NCBI GenBank assembly: GCA_029982755.1 | Contig: JARRBR010000010.1 | Location: 1 to 42,739, forward strand | Reading direction: 5' to 3' | DNA from: Rhodocyclaceae bacterium | GTDB lineage: Bacteria > Pseudomonadota > Gammaproteobacteria > Burkholderiales > Rhodocyclaceae | Length of the DNA: 42,739 nt | Shown: positions 14,458 to 22,728 of the stretch, piece by piece | Layout: every line of letters begins with the position of its first letter | Position numbering within the stretch: position 1 is the stretch's first letter | Position numbers and translations under genes: made by a program | The notes under the pieces: generated by a model | Told to the model about the DNA's origin: nothing | Database searches by the model: none | Seen by the model: the letters and a program-made list of their open reading frames with translations, nothing else

Positions 14458-15621
14458 TCAGGCGGCCACCGAGGCCAAGTTCTTGAGTTCGCCCACCACG
14501 CGGGCGAAGGTTTCGATGAAGCGGCGCACGTCTGCGGCCGCCGTGTCGCGACCCAGGCTGACGCGCACCGCGCCGCGGGCGACAGCGGGCTCCACGCCCA
14601 TCGCCAGCAGCGTGTGCGAGGGCTCCGGATTCGCGCTCGAACACGCCGAGCCGCTGGCGCAGGCAAAGCCGGCGCGGTCGAGCTTGCCGACCAGGGTCTC
14701 GCCGTCGATGCCGGCAATCGCGAAGAATACGGTGTTCGGCAGCCGCAGCGCGCCGGCCGAGAAGATGCGCGCGCCGAGCGCACCGAGCGCCTGCTCGACC
14801 TCGTCGCGCAAGCTGGCCAGGCGCAGCGCCTCGTCCGCCCGGCGCGCCAGCGCACGCTCGCAGGCCACGCCGAAACCGACGATGGCGGCGACGTTCTCGG
14901 TACCCGAGCGCAGTCCTCGCTCCTGGCCGCCACCGGCGATCAGGGGCGCGAGCTCCACCCGCTTGTCGACCACCAGCGCGCCTGCGCCCAGCGGTCCGCC
15001 GATCTTGTGCGCCGACAGCGTCATGCCTTGCACGCCGAGGGTGCGAAAATCGAGCTCGACCTTGCCCAGCGCCTGCACCGCATCGGTGTGGAACCAGGCA
15101 CCGGCCGCCCTCGCCTGCGCGGCGAGCGTGGCGACGTCCTGCAGCACGCCGGTCTCGTTGTTGGCGAGCATCACCGACACCAGGCGCGGCCGCGCGGCCA
15201 GCACGGCCTGACAGTCTGCGATATCGACCCGGCCCTCGGCATCGACGGCGATCTCGCGCAGGGTCCAGCCGCCGCGCTGCAGTTGCCGGGCCGGCTCGCG
15301 CACGCAGGGGTGCTCGACGGCGCTCACGGCGACCAGCGCCGGCTTCATCGTCGCCGCGGCGCCCTTCAGGAACAGGTTGTTGGCCTCGGAGCCGCCGCTG
15401 GTGAAGATCACCTCGGTGGCGTGCGCGCCCACGGCGGCAGCCACCCGCGCCCGCGCCTCATCGACCGCCGCGCGTGCCTGGCGGCCGTACTCGTGCCGGC
15501 TCGAGGCATTGCCGAAGCGCACCGGCTCGGCGGCGCCGAGCCAGGGCAGCATCGCCTCGCGCACGACCGGGTCGAGCGGCGTGGTGGCGTTCCAGTCGAG
15601 GTAGACCGGGGCGAAGCTCAT
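14458..15621 (-). CDS. Second cysteine desulfurase (NifS/IscS-like)
   Basis: A 387-residue class V aminotransferase-fold cysteine desulfurase, distinct from the neighbouring IscS. The frame begins MSFAPVYLDWNATTPLDP. PLP Lys lies in TLSAHKIGGPLGAGALVVDK, and the active loop SGSACSSANPEPSHTLLAMG keeps the catalytic Cys, so the enzyme should be active. It lacks the IscS-type C-terminal docking tail, ending ELKNLASVAA, and is clearly diverged rather than a recent duplicate. It lies 9 bases after iscR and 57 before iscS, so it shares IscR control. Its sulfur acceptor is unknown; a NifS-like or tRNA-thiolation role is possible. Confidence 0.9.
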   Translation of the reverse strand: MSFAPVYLDWNATTPLDPVVREAMLPWLGAAEPVRFGNASSRHEYGRQARAAVDEARARVAAAVGAHATEVIFTSGGSEANNLFLKGAAATMKPALVAVSAVEHPCVREPARQLQRGGWTLREIAVDAEGRVDIADCQAVLAARPRLVSVMLANNETGVLQDVATLAAQARAAGAWFHTDAVQALGKVELDFRTLGVQGMTLSAHKIGGPLGAGALVVDKRVELAPLIAGGGQERGLRSGTENVAAIVGFGVACERALARRADEALRLASLRDEVEQALGALGARIFSAGALRLPNTVFFAIAGIDGETLVGKLDRAGFACASGSACSSANPEPSHTLLAMGVEPAVARGAVRVSLGRDTAAADVRRFIETFARVVGELKNLASVAA

Positions 15622-15630
15622 CGCCGTGCC

Positions 15631-16116
15631 TCAGATCGCCGCGATCTCGCGCACGCTGGCCAGCGTGGCGCGGCGGCGGATGTTGCGCAGCACGGCCATG
15701 TCGGCATCGGGCTGCACCCGGCGGTTGACCAGGGCGTCCAGCGTGACCGAGTCGAGATAGGCGTACATGCGCTTGTTGAGGTTGGCCCACAGGTCGTGCG
15801 TCATGCAGCGGTGCGCGTCGTGGCAGTTCTCCTTGCCGCCGCACTGGGTCGCATCCAGCGGCTCGTCCACCGCGATGATGATCTCGGCGACGGTGATTTC
15901 GCCCATGTCGCGTGCCAGGCGATAGCCGCCGCCCGGTCCGCGCACGCTGCTCACCAGGTCGTGGCGGCGCAGCTTGCCGAAGAGCTGTTCGAGGTAGGAC
16001 AGCGAGATCTTCTGGCGCTCGGCGATGCCGGCCAGCGTGACCGGCCCGTCGGCCTGGCGGGACGCCAGATCGATCATCGCCGTGACGGCAAATCGGCCCT
16101 TGGTCGTGAGTCTCAT
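15631..16116 (-). CDS. iscR: Fe-S-sensing transcriptional regulator IscR
   Basis: A 161-residue Rrf2-family regulator that represses its own isc operon when loaded with a 2Fe-2S cluster. It starts MRLTTKGRFAVTAMIDLA with a winged helix through about residue 65 (SSVRGPGGGYRLAR). Cluster ligands are Cys92, Cys98 and Cys104 with His107 in HRCMTHDLW, numbered exactly as in E. coli IscR. The ATG at 16116 follows AGGAGCGAGC; the ORF-track start at 16251 runs into the promoter. It heads the operon iscR-desulfurase-iscS-iscU-iscA-hscB-hscA-fdx-iscX. Confidence 0.96.
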   Translation of the reverse strand: MRLTTKGRFAVTAMIDLASRQADGPVTLAGIAERQKISLSYLEQLFGKLRRHDLVSSVRGPGGGYRLARDMGEITVAEIIIAVDEPLDATQCGGKENCHDAHRCMTHDLWANLNKRMYAYLDSVTLDALVNRRVQPDADMAVLRNIRRRATLASVREIAAI

Positions 16117-16230
16117 GCTCGCTCCTGGAGAGGGTGCTGAAGTGGGGAGTGCTGAATTCGGATCGGTCGGGGTCGCCAGGCGCGTCTCCACGCCGGCGGG
16201 ACATCGGAGCCGGCGCACGACAGGCGGCGA

Positions 16231-16255
16231 ATACCCGAACGTTTCGCTCAACTAT
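16231..16255. promoter_or_regulatory. IscR type-1 binding site 1
   Basis: On the plus strand ATACCCGA, a 9-base spacer and TCAACTAT form the 25-base pattern of type-1 IscR sites, which bind cluster-loaded IscR. The site covers the -10 box of the isc promoter. The match is judged from memory of the consensus. Confidence 0.75.
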
Positions 16256-16279
16256 ACTTATCCCGACAAAAACGGTCAA
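16251..16279 (-). promoter_or_regulatory. Sigma-70 promoter of the isc operon
   Basis: The minus strand carries TTGACC (16274-16279), a 17-base spacer and TATAGT (16251-16256), a near-consensus housekeeping promoter about 135 bases before the iscR ATG. Both hexamers are overlapped by IscR-like sites, which explains repression. Confidence 0.8.
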
Positions 16280-16283
16280 CTAC
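16259..16283. promoter_or_regulatory. IscR type-1 binding site 2
   Basis: TATCCCGA, a 9-base spacer and TCAACTAC repeat the first site with the same internal spacing, displaced by 28 bases and covering the -35 box. Two tandem type-1 sites are also known at the E. coli iscR promoter. Confidence 0.68.
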
Positions 16284-16341
16284 TGCCGCCGCTGCACTCC
16301 CCAAGCGTTTCCATGATGTGGATCAAGAATCGCCGCCACCT

Positions 16342-17097
16342 TCAATCGACCAGCTTCGACAGCTTGCCGGCATCGAAGTCGTCGCCCGGCGCCACCGCTT
16401 CGTCGAGCTTGATGCCGGCGGCCTCCAGGCGGGCGATGATCGCCTGCAGGCGGCGGTCGGTCTCCACCGAATGGTCGAGCAGCCCGTGCAGGGCCTTCGA
16501 CACCGGGTCGTCCATGTCGCGCGTCACGCCGTAGGCGCTGAAGCCGATCTGCTCGGCCTTCTGCTCGCGCGCCGCGTCGCGTTCGGGATCGATGATGCGG
16601 GCCGGGTTGCCGACCGCGGTGGTGCCGGCCGGCACGGGCTTGACCACCACCGCATTGGAGCCGATCTTCGCGCCGTCACCGACCGTGAAGCCGCCGAGCA
16701 CCTTGGCGCCCGCCCCCACCACCACGCCCCTGCCGAGCGTGGGATGGCGCTTGGTGCCGCGATAGAGCGAGGTGCCGCCCAGCGTCACCGCCTGGTAGAT
16801 CGTGCAGTCGTCACCGATCTCCGCGGTCTCGCCGATGACCACGCCCATGCCGTGGTCGATGAACACGCGACGCCCGATCACCGCGCCGGGGTGGATCTCG
16901 ATGCCGGTCAGGAAGCGGCTGATGTGACTGACGAAGCGTCCCAGCCAGTGCCAGCCGCGCTGCCACGCGCCGTGGGCGAGACGGTGGAACATCAGCGCGT
17001 GGATGCCCGGATAACAGGTCAGCACCTCGAGCGTGGAACGTGCAGCGGGGTCGCGTTCGCGAACGCTGGCAAGGTCTTCGCGCAGGCGGCTGAACAT
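16342..17097 (-). CDS. cysE: Serine O-acetyltransferase CysE
   Basis: A 251-residue hexapeptide acyltransferase that makes O-acetylserine from serine and acetyl-CoA, the first step of cysteine synthesis. The left-handed beta-helix carries [30 protein letters not shown] and [17 protein letters not shown], with the catalytic His in FIDHGMG. The ATG at 17097 has a GGAG nine bases upstream; the ATG at 17112 is an alternative adding five residues. It is a short-N-terminus CysE with an extended C-tail. The gene is directly upstream of the isc promoter and in the same direction, linking cysteine supply with the desulfurases. Confidence 0.93.
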   Translation of the reverse strand: MFSRLREDLASVRERDPAARSTLEVLTCYPGIHALMFHRLAHGAWQRGWHWLGRFVSHISRFLTGIEIHPGAVIGRRVFIDHGMGVVIGETAEIGDDCTIYQAVTLGGTSLYRGTKRHPTLGRGVVVGAGAKVLGGFTVGDGAKIGSNAVVVKPVPAGTTAVGNPARIIDPERDAAREQKAEQIGFSAYGVTRDMDDPVSKALHGLLDHSVETDRRLQAIIARLEAAGIKLDEAVAPGDDFDAGKLSKLVD

Positions 17098-17197
17098 GCT
17101 CGGGGACTCCATCTTGAAGGGCTGGGAAACGGGACGGGTGAAACGCGGATTCCGGCTCGCGGCGGTCGCAGGTCGGGCATCCGCCGAATTTCCGAGC

Positions 17198-17227
17198 ATT
17201 TTAATCGACTATGCGCGGCGCGACCAA
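17198..17227 (-). promoter_or_regulatory. Candidate sigma-70 promoter of cysE
   Basis: The minus strand reads TTGGTC (17222-17227), an 18-base spacer, then TAAAAT (17198-17203). It lies in the 152-base gap between trmJ and cysE, about 100 bases before the cysE ATG. Confidence 0.45.
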
Positions 17228-17249
17228 GCCGCAGCGCCCGCCTCCGCGC

Positions 17250-17990
17250 TCAGCCGCGGCGCTTGGGCGTCTCGAAGGTGGTCAGCATGCCGCGCAGGAT
17301 GGCGACCTCCTCCTTCTCCAGCCGCACCCGGTTGAACAGGCGCCGCATGCGCGGCAGCAGGCGCTTGGGGTTGGCCGGATCGTGGAAACCGCTGGCGGTG
17401 ACCACCCGTTCCAGATGGGCCATGAAGCCTTCGAAATCGGCATGCGTGGCCGGTTCGGCCTGGGCGTCGGCCGGTGCCGCGGCGGCCTCGCCGAGCGCGG
17501 CCATGCGCAGCTCGTAGCTGAGCACCTGAACGGCGGCGCCGAGGTTGAGCGAGGAGAAATCCGGATCGGTGGGGATGGTCACCGGCAGGCTGCACAGCCC
17601 TACCTCCTCGTTGGTGAGGCCGCTGGTCTCGTTGCCGAACACCAGTGCCACGATGCCGTCGCTGCTGCGCGCCACCAGCTCGCCGGCGGCGTCGCGCGCC
17701 TGCATGCGCGGCAGGGACAGCTCGCGCCGTCTCGCGGTCAGCGCCGCGGAGAACACCGTGTCGGCCAGCGCCTCCTGCAGCGTGCCAACCACGCGCGCGG
17801 AATCGAGCAGGTCCACCGCGCCCGAGGCGCGCGCGGTCGCCACCTCGTCGGGGAAGGACTCCGGCGCCACCAGCCACAGGTCGCGCAGGCCCATGGTCTT
17901 CATCGCGCGCGCGGCGGCGCCGATGTTCCCCGGGTGGCTGGTACGTGACAACACGACCCGGATACGGTCGAGCGCGAGGGGGCGATTCAT
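17250..17990 (-). CDS. trmJ: tRNA (cytidine/uridine-2'-O)-methyltransferase TrmJ
   Basis: A 246-residue SPOUT-class methyltransferase that 2'-O-methylates position 32 of certain tRNAs. Family signs are the start DRIRVVLSRTSHPGNIGAAARAMKTMGL, motif 2 VALVFGNETSGLTNEEV and motif 3 SSLNLGAAVQVLSYELRMA, which form the SAM-binding trefoil knot. The ATG at 17990 fits homology; the ORF-track extension upstream was rejected. It is divergent from suhB, as in E. coli, where trmJ also stands upstream of the isc operon. Here cysE is inserted between them. Confidence 0.94.
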   Translation of the reverse strand: MNRPLALDRIRVVLSRTSHPGNIGAAARAMKTMGLRDLWLVAPESFPDEVATARASGAVDLLDSARVVGTLQEALADTVFSAALTARRRELSLPRMQARDAAGELVARSSDGIVALVFGNETSGLTNEEVGLCSLPVTIPTDPDFSSLNLGAAVQVLSYELRMAALGEAAAAPADAQAEPATHADFEGFMAHLERVVTASGFHDPANPKRLLPRMRRLFNRVRLEKEEVAILRGMLTTFETPKRRG

Positions 17991-18017
17991 ATTAAAATTC
18001 CACGTTTTCCGAATTTG

Positions 18018-18034
18018 CCGGGCCGTCTGCCCGG
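18018..18034. other. Short perfect inverted repeat between trmJ and suhB
   Basis: CCGGGC, a 5-base loop and GCCCGG lie in the 137-base divergent region. No T tract follows, so it could be part of the trmJ leader or a protein site. The role is unknown. Confidence 0.3.
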
Positions 18035-18127
18035 AACGTGTGCAGCCGGGCCACCGCATCGCTTGTCGACGGGGCGCAGATGGCCACGCGTCGCAGGCGC
18101 CCGATTCTTTAACCGAGACCGACCCGC

Positions 18128-18940
18128 ATGCATCCCACCCTGAACATCGCCGTCAAGGCCGCCCGTCGCGCTGCGACCGTCATCAACCGCGCCGCGAACC
18201 AGCTCGATCTGCTGACCGTGCAGTCCAAGTCGCCCAACGATTTCGTCACCGAGGTGGATCGCGCCGCCGAGCAGGCGATCATCGAGGTGCTGCGCGACGC
18301 TTTCCCGGGGCACGGGATTCTAGCAGAGGAGTCGGGGGAGTCCGCCCCGCTCAATGGGCAGGAGAGCGAGTTCAACTGGATCATCGATCCGCTCGACGGC
18401 ACCACCAACTTCATCCACGGCTTCCCGCAGTACGCGATCTCGATCGCGCAGACGAAGAACGGCGTGCTCGAGCATGCGGTCGTGTACGACCCCAACACCA
18501 ACGAGCTGTTCACCGCCTCGCGCGGCAGTGGCGCCTTCCTCAACGACCGTCGGATCCGCGTGTCGCGCCGCACCCGGCTCAACGAGGCGCTGATCGGCAC
18601 GGGCTTCCCTTTCCGCCAGTTCGACAACGTCGACGCCTACCTGAGCATGTTCAAGGAACTGACCCAGAAGACCGCCGGCATCCGTCGTCCGGGCGCGGCT
18701 GCCCTCGACCTCGCCTACGTGGCCGCCGGCCGCTTCGACGGTTTCTGGGAGATGGGCCTGTCGCCGTGGGACATGGCCGCCGGCGTGCTGCTGATCCAGG
18801 AAGCGGGCGGCCTGGTGTCGGATCTTTCGGGCGAGGCCAACTTCCTCACCACCGGCAACGTGGTCGCCGGGACGCCGAAGATCTTCGGCCAGCTGCTGCC
18901 GATCATCCAGGCCTGGCGTCCGGCCAACATGCAGGCCTGA
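18128..18940 (+). CDS. suhB: Inositol-1-monophosphatase family protein SuhB
   Basis: A 270-residue Mg-dependent phosphatase of the IMPase fold. SuhB dephosphorylates inositol monophosphate in vitro and in E. coli also takes part in rRNA transcription antitermination. Metal-site motifs are visible: [24 protein letters not shown] and [17 protein letters not shown]. Length equals E. coli SuhB (267). It is divergent from trmJ and is followed by a strong terminator, so it is a single-gene unit. Confidence 0.94.
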   Translation: MHPTLNIAVKAARRAATVINRAANQLDLLTVQSKSPNDFVTEVDRAAEQAIIEVLRDAFPGHGILAEESGESAPLNGQESEFNWIIDPLDGTTNFIHGFPQYAISIAQTKNGVLEHAVVYDPNTNELFTASRGSGAFLNDRRIRVSRRTRLNEALIGTGFPFRQFDNVDAYLSMFKELTQKTAGIRRPGAAALDLAYVAAGRFDGFWEMGLSPWDMAAGVLLIQEAGGLVSDLSGEANFLTTGNVVAGTPKIFGQLLPIIQAWRPANMQA

Positions 18941-19043
18941 GAGCCTCGACCAGGGTATCGAGCCGCGCACCTGCAGGCAGGTGCAGCCACGGGACCCTTC
19001 GCTGCGACAGCGTCGCCGACCAGCGGTCGCGCGTGCCCCACCC

Positions 19044-19071
19044 GAGGGGTCCGTCAATCGGGCCCCTCTTT
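19044..19071 (+). terminator. Rho-independent terminator after suhB
   Basis: GAGGGGTCC pairs with GGGCCCCTC around a 7-base loop (one G-T pair), followed by TTTCGTTT. It lies about 100 bases after the suhB stop, just before the convergent response regulator gene. Confidence 0.75.
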
Positions 19072-19095
19072 CGTTTCCCTCCTTGCGTGCGATCC

Positions 19096-19716
19096 TTACC
19101 GGCGGAGGCGCTGCAAGGCCAGCGTCAGTTCGGGAAGGGAGCGAATGTGCATCTTCGCCATGACGTTGTGGCGGTGCACCTTGACCGTGCTCTCGGTCAC
19201 GCCCAGCTCGTGCGCGATGAGCTTGTTCTGCTTGCCTTGAGCGACCAGGAACATGATCTCCCGCTCGCGCGGCGTGAGCTGATCGTAGCGCGCCTGCAGA
19301 TCGGCGCTCGCCCGCTTTTCGCTGAAGCGCGCGCCGACGCGCGCCAGCGCCGTCGTGATCGCATTCAGCAACTCGAAGTCTTCGAAGGGCTTCTTGAGAA
19401 AATCCAGGGCGCCTGCCTTCATCGCACGGACGGCGTCGGGAACGTCGCCATGCCCGGTGATGAAGATGATGGGAAGATCGACGCCGTTCGCCGCCAGGCG
19501 TTCCTGGAGCGCCAGGCCGTCCAGCCCGGGCATGCGCACATCGAGGGCGATGCAGGCAAATTCGCTCAGTCTGGGGATGGCCACAAACTCGAGCGGTGAA
19601 GCAAACACTTCCACCCTCATGCCTTCGGCGCGAATCAGGCTGCTCAGGGCCTCGCGGACCGATTCGTCGTCGTCGACGACATAGACGATGGGCGTGACGT
19701 CGGGCAGAGCGCTCAC
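19096..19716 (-). CDS. tmoT: TodT/TmoT-like two-component response regulator
   Basis: A 206-residue FixJ-type regulator. The receiver domain covers about residues 1-125, with acidic pocket VDDDE, phospho-acceptor Asp in IALDVRMPGLDG, and Lys in FLKKPFED. The C-terminal LuxR-type helix-turn-helix is LTPREREIMFLVAQGKQNKLIAHELGVTESTVKVHRHNVM (two consecutive stretches). Resemblance to TodT, StyR and TutB is clear. The GTG at 19716 has GGAGGAAGC before it and overlaps the sensor stop by four bases, implying translational coupling. The upstream ORF extension was rejected. It probably activates tmoA-F through the operator-like sequence upstream of tmoA (inference). Confidence 0.88.
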   Translation of the reverse strand: MSALPDVTPIVYVVDDDESVREALSSLIRAEGMRVEVFASPLEFVAIPRLSEFACIALDVRMPGLDGLALQERLAANGVDLPIIFITGHGDVPDAVRAMKAGALDFLKKPFEDFELLNAITTALARVGARFSEKRASADLQARYDQLTPREREIMFLVAQGKQNKLIAHELGVTESTVKVHRHNVMAKMHIRSLPELTLALQRLRR

Positions 19717-22610
19717 GCTTCCTCCTCCGGGATGTTGAACGTGAAGCAAGCGCCCTCCGCCCCGCTCGACTCCAGTCGCAGCTCGCCGCCGTGATTTGCC
19801 ACGATCGACTTGCTGATCGCGAGTCCCATGCCCAGCCCGTCGCCCTTCGTGGAAAAGAAGGCATCGAAGATCCGGGGAATCTTGGCCTCCGGCACCCCGG
19901 GGCCCGAGTCACGCACTGAAAACTCGATTTCGCGCCCGTGCCCGGCATTGACCGTCACGACGATGTGGCGCGCGCGCCCTTTCTGCCCCCGCATCGCGTC
20001 GATCGCGTTCACGAGCAGGTTCAGCAGCACCTGCTGCAGCTGCACCTGGTCGCCGACCAGCGGCGGGAGCGCGTCGGCAATACGCACGTCGATCGTGGTC
20101 GCGGTCTCGGCCAAGGTCCGTTGCAGCATCGCGATCAGGCTGTCGAGCATGGCCCGCACGTCGATGGGCTCGCGCTTCAGGCCGCCCTTTTTGAGGAAAT
20201 CCCGGATCCGCGCGATGACCTTGCCTGCATGCACCGCGTCGCGATGGACGCGCTTGAGTGCCGCCACGACCTCCTGATAGTCCGGCGTGTCACGCTCGAG
20301 CCAGCGCAGGGCCGCATGGCTGTTGGTGACGATCGCCGACAGCGGCTGATTGACTTCATGCGCGATCGATGCGACCAGCTCGCCCATCATCGTCACGCGC
20401 GACACGCGCGCGAGGTCGGTCCGGGTCTTGCTCAGTGCATCCTCGGCCGCCTTCTGCGCGGTGACGTCCTCCACGATCACGGCGACCCGCGGGCCTTCAT
20501 CGCCCACCACGGGAATGCGCGATGCGCTCACGTTCGCCCACAGGAATCCGCCCCCCTTGCGCTCGTATCGTTTCTGCGCCTGGTAGCTTTCCAGCCTGCC
20601 CGCGACCAGGTTGTGAACGTTCCGGCGCGTCGTCGCCCGCTCGGCCTCGGCGGTGATGTCGATGAGCGACAGACCGCGAATCTCGTTCGGTCCATATCCG
20701 AGCATCTTCTGCAAGGCCGGATTGGCCTTCATGACCTTCCCTTCCGTGTCGGTGAGCGCGATCCCGACGGCGGTGTTCTCGTAGAAGCCCTGCCAGCGAC
20801 GCTCCGAAATCTGCAGGGCGAGCAGCCCCTGCTGCAGCGATTTGCGACTCGCGATCAGGCCCGAGGTCAGCTCGGCGATATCCGACTGCTGGGAATTCAG
20901 CTCCTTCTGCAGGATGTCCACCGTCCGCTTGACCGTCACCAGGTTGCGAACGCGCGCCCGGAGTTCCTGTGGCGAGAACGGCTTGGTCAGGTAATCCTGG
21001 ACGAGTTCTTCCAGCAAGGTCTCGCGCAGGGCGTTGTCGGAACGCGCCGACAGCACGAGCACCGGCACGCCGCATTGCAGTTCCTCCCGCAGCGTGCGCA
21101 CGAAACGTTCGCCATCCATCTCCGGCATCATCAGGTCGGTGATGACGAGATCGGGCGGTTGATCCCGCACCAGGCCCAGCGCACTCCGGCCGTTGTCGAC
21201 GGGAACGACCTCGTAGTCGTCGGCGAGCACGTCGCCCAGGAACTGGCGCAGGTCGGGGTTGTCCTCGAGCACCAGGATGCGCGGGCTCCCGGCCTTGTGG
21301 CGCGCGAGCGCATATCCGTGCGGCTGGGGCGACCCTCCATCGAACTCGGGCACGACCACCTCCGTCGGGACCGCCTGGCGCACGAACGCGCCCGCAGGCG
21401 CGCGCCGCGGCATTTCCACCTGGAACACCGCGCCGCGCTCGGGCGCGTCGATGACCGAGATCGTGCCGCGGTGCAGTTCGACGAACTCCTTGACGATGTT
21501 GAGGCCGAGCCCGCTCCCCTTCGAAGACAGCTCGTCCTCACCCTGCGCGTAGCGGTCAAAGATCTGCCGCTTGAGCCGGTCGGGCACGCCGGGGCCGTTG
21601 TTCTGGACGCTCAGGAGGAAGCGGTCCCGCGCGACGCGCGCGACCGAACAGCGGATGCGCCCGCCGTCGGGGGTGAACTTGAGCGCGTTGGACAGCAGGT
21701 TGGTCACGACGCGGACAAACTTGGCCCGGTCCACATCGACGTACAACTCCTCTTCGCCGGACACGCTGAGGCTGATGCCGCGCTCTTCCGCCGCCGCGGC
21801 GAATCCCCCGGCGATCTCCCGGACCAGGGCCGCGACGTCGGCGCAGACGTACACCAGGGGCATCTCGCCGGCGTCTATCCTCGCCAGATCGAGCAGGTCA
21901 TTGACCTGTTGCAGCAGGGCCTGCGCGTTGCGCTTGATGCTCAGCAGACGAAACCGCTCGCGCTCGGACAGATGCCCGGACCCCTGCAGCAACTGACTGA
22001 CGGGGCCCAGGATCAAGGTCAGCGGGGTACGAAGCTCATGGCTGACGTTGGCGAAGAACTTGGTCTTGAAGCCATCGATCTCGCGCAGCTTCTCCAGCGC
22101 GGCATGGACCTCGCTGTTCTTTCTCGTCAGCTCGGCTTCGATGGCGATCTTTTCCGAGACGTTCCTGCCCTCCGGCAGCAGGAAGGCGACCTTGCCGCTG
22201 TCGTCGAAAATGGGGGTCAGGGAAAAGTCGACGATGATCGTCTTGCTGCCGCTGGCTGCGCCATACACCTCGATGTCGCACCGCACGAAGCGCCCCTCGC
22301 GCGCTTGCGAAACCATCTCGCGGACACGCTCGCGCGTCTCTTCCGACAGCGCCCACCAGCGCGCCTCCCAGAACGGCTTGCCGACGACGTCGTCGAGATC
22401 GACGCCAGCGCCCTCGAGCGCCGCCCGGTTGATCTCGATCACCGTGCCGTCGACGTCGAGCAGGGCCAGGAACTGATACATCGAATCGACGATGATGCGC
22501 GCCAGCTTCTGCCGGCGCACGTCGAAGGTGTCGTCGGCATACAGGCCGACACCCTTCACCGAACGGATGAAGTTCTCCGCTGAATCGGCCACAGCGTGAT
22601 CCATGAGCAT
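19713..22610 (-). CDS. tmoS: TodS/TmoS-like hybrid sensor histidine kinase with two kinase modules
   Basis: A 965-residue cytoplasmic sensor with no membrane segments. Order: PAS1 (about 37-155), HisKA with His191 in FFANVSHELRTPLTLI and HATPase to about 400, receiver about 443-560 with Asp492 in ITDLMMPEMDG, PAS2 about 603-720, and a second HisKA with His751 in ASIAHEVNQPLSAI plus HATPase to the end. This layout and length are those of TodS, TmoS, StyS and TutC, which bind aromatic compounds at PAS1. The PAS1 segment GKPFWEARWW resembles the TodS toluene pocket. The start may be the ATG at 22610 or 22604. It lies 118 bases after tmoF. Confidence 0.9.
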   Translation of the reverse strand: MLMDHAVADSAENFIRSVKGVGLYADDTFDVRRQKLARIIVDSMYQFLALLDVDGTVIEINRAALEGAGVDLDDVVGKPFWEARWWALSEETRERVREMVSQAREGRFVRCDIEVYGAASGSKTIIVDFSLTPIFDDSGKVAFLLPEGRNVSEKIAIEAELTRKNSEVHAALEKLREIDGFKTKFFANVSHELRTPLTLILGPVSQLLQGSGHLSERERFRLLSIKRNAQALLQQVNDLLDLARIDAGEMPLVYVCADVAALVREIAGGFAAAAEERGISLSVSGEEELYVDVDRAKFVRVVTNLLSNALKFTPDGGRIRCSVARVARDRFLLSVQNNGPGVPDRLKRQIFDRYAQGEDELSSKGSGLGLNIVKEFVELHRGTISVIDAPERGAVFQVEMPRRAPAGAFVRQAVPTEVVVPEFDGGSPQPHGYALARHKAGSPRILVLEDNPDLRQFLGDVLADDYEVVPVDNGRSALGLVRDQPPDLVITDLMMPEMDGERFVRTLREELQCGVPVLVLSARSDNALRETLLEELVQDYLTKPFSPQELRARVRNLVTVKRTVDILQKELNSQQSDIAELTSGLIASRKSLQQGLLALQISERRWQGFYENTAVGIALTDTEGKVMKANPALQKMLGYGPNEIRGLSLIDITAEAERATTRRNVHNLVAGRLESYQAQKRYERKGGGFLWANVSASRIPVVGDEGPRVAVIVEDVTAQKAAEDALSKTRTDLARVSRVTMMGELVASIAHEVNQPLSAIVTNSHAALRWLERDTPDYQEVVAALKRVHRDAVHAGKVIARIRDFLKKGGLKREPIDVRAMLDSLIAMLQRTLAETATTIDVRIADALPPLVGDQVQLQQVLLNLLVNAIDAMRGQKGRARHIVVTVNAGHGREIEFSVRDSGPGVPEAKIPRIFDAFFSTKGDGLGMGLAISKSIVANHGGELRLESSGAEGACFTFNIPEEEA

Positions 22611-22728
22611 CTACCCCCAGCGCTTGCCCACACAACCCTCTCCCGCGCATCTTGTCCCAGACTGCGACGCCCGTCAGCAGCCTGTGCGGACCCTTTGCGC
22701 GGCCGGGTCGTATGAAAGCCGACGGTGC

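Noticed and set aside
13147-16140. 997-residue plus-strand ORF across the isc operon
   Set aside because: It is antisense to iscS, the second desulfurase and iscR, with low-complexity Arg/Ala/Leu composition and no recognisable domain.
19938-22583. 881-residue plus-strand ORF opposite the TodS-like sensor
   Set aside because: The sensor frame has clear PAS, kinase and receiver motifs; the opposite frame is a GC shadow.
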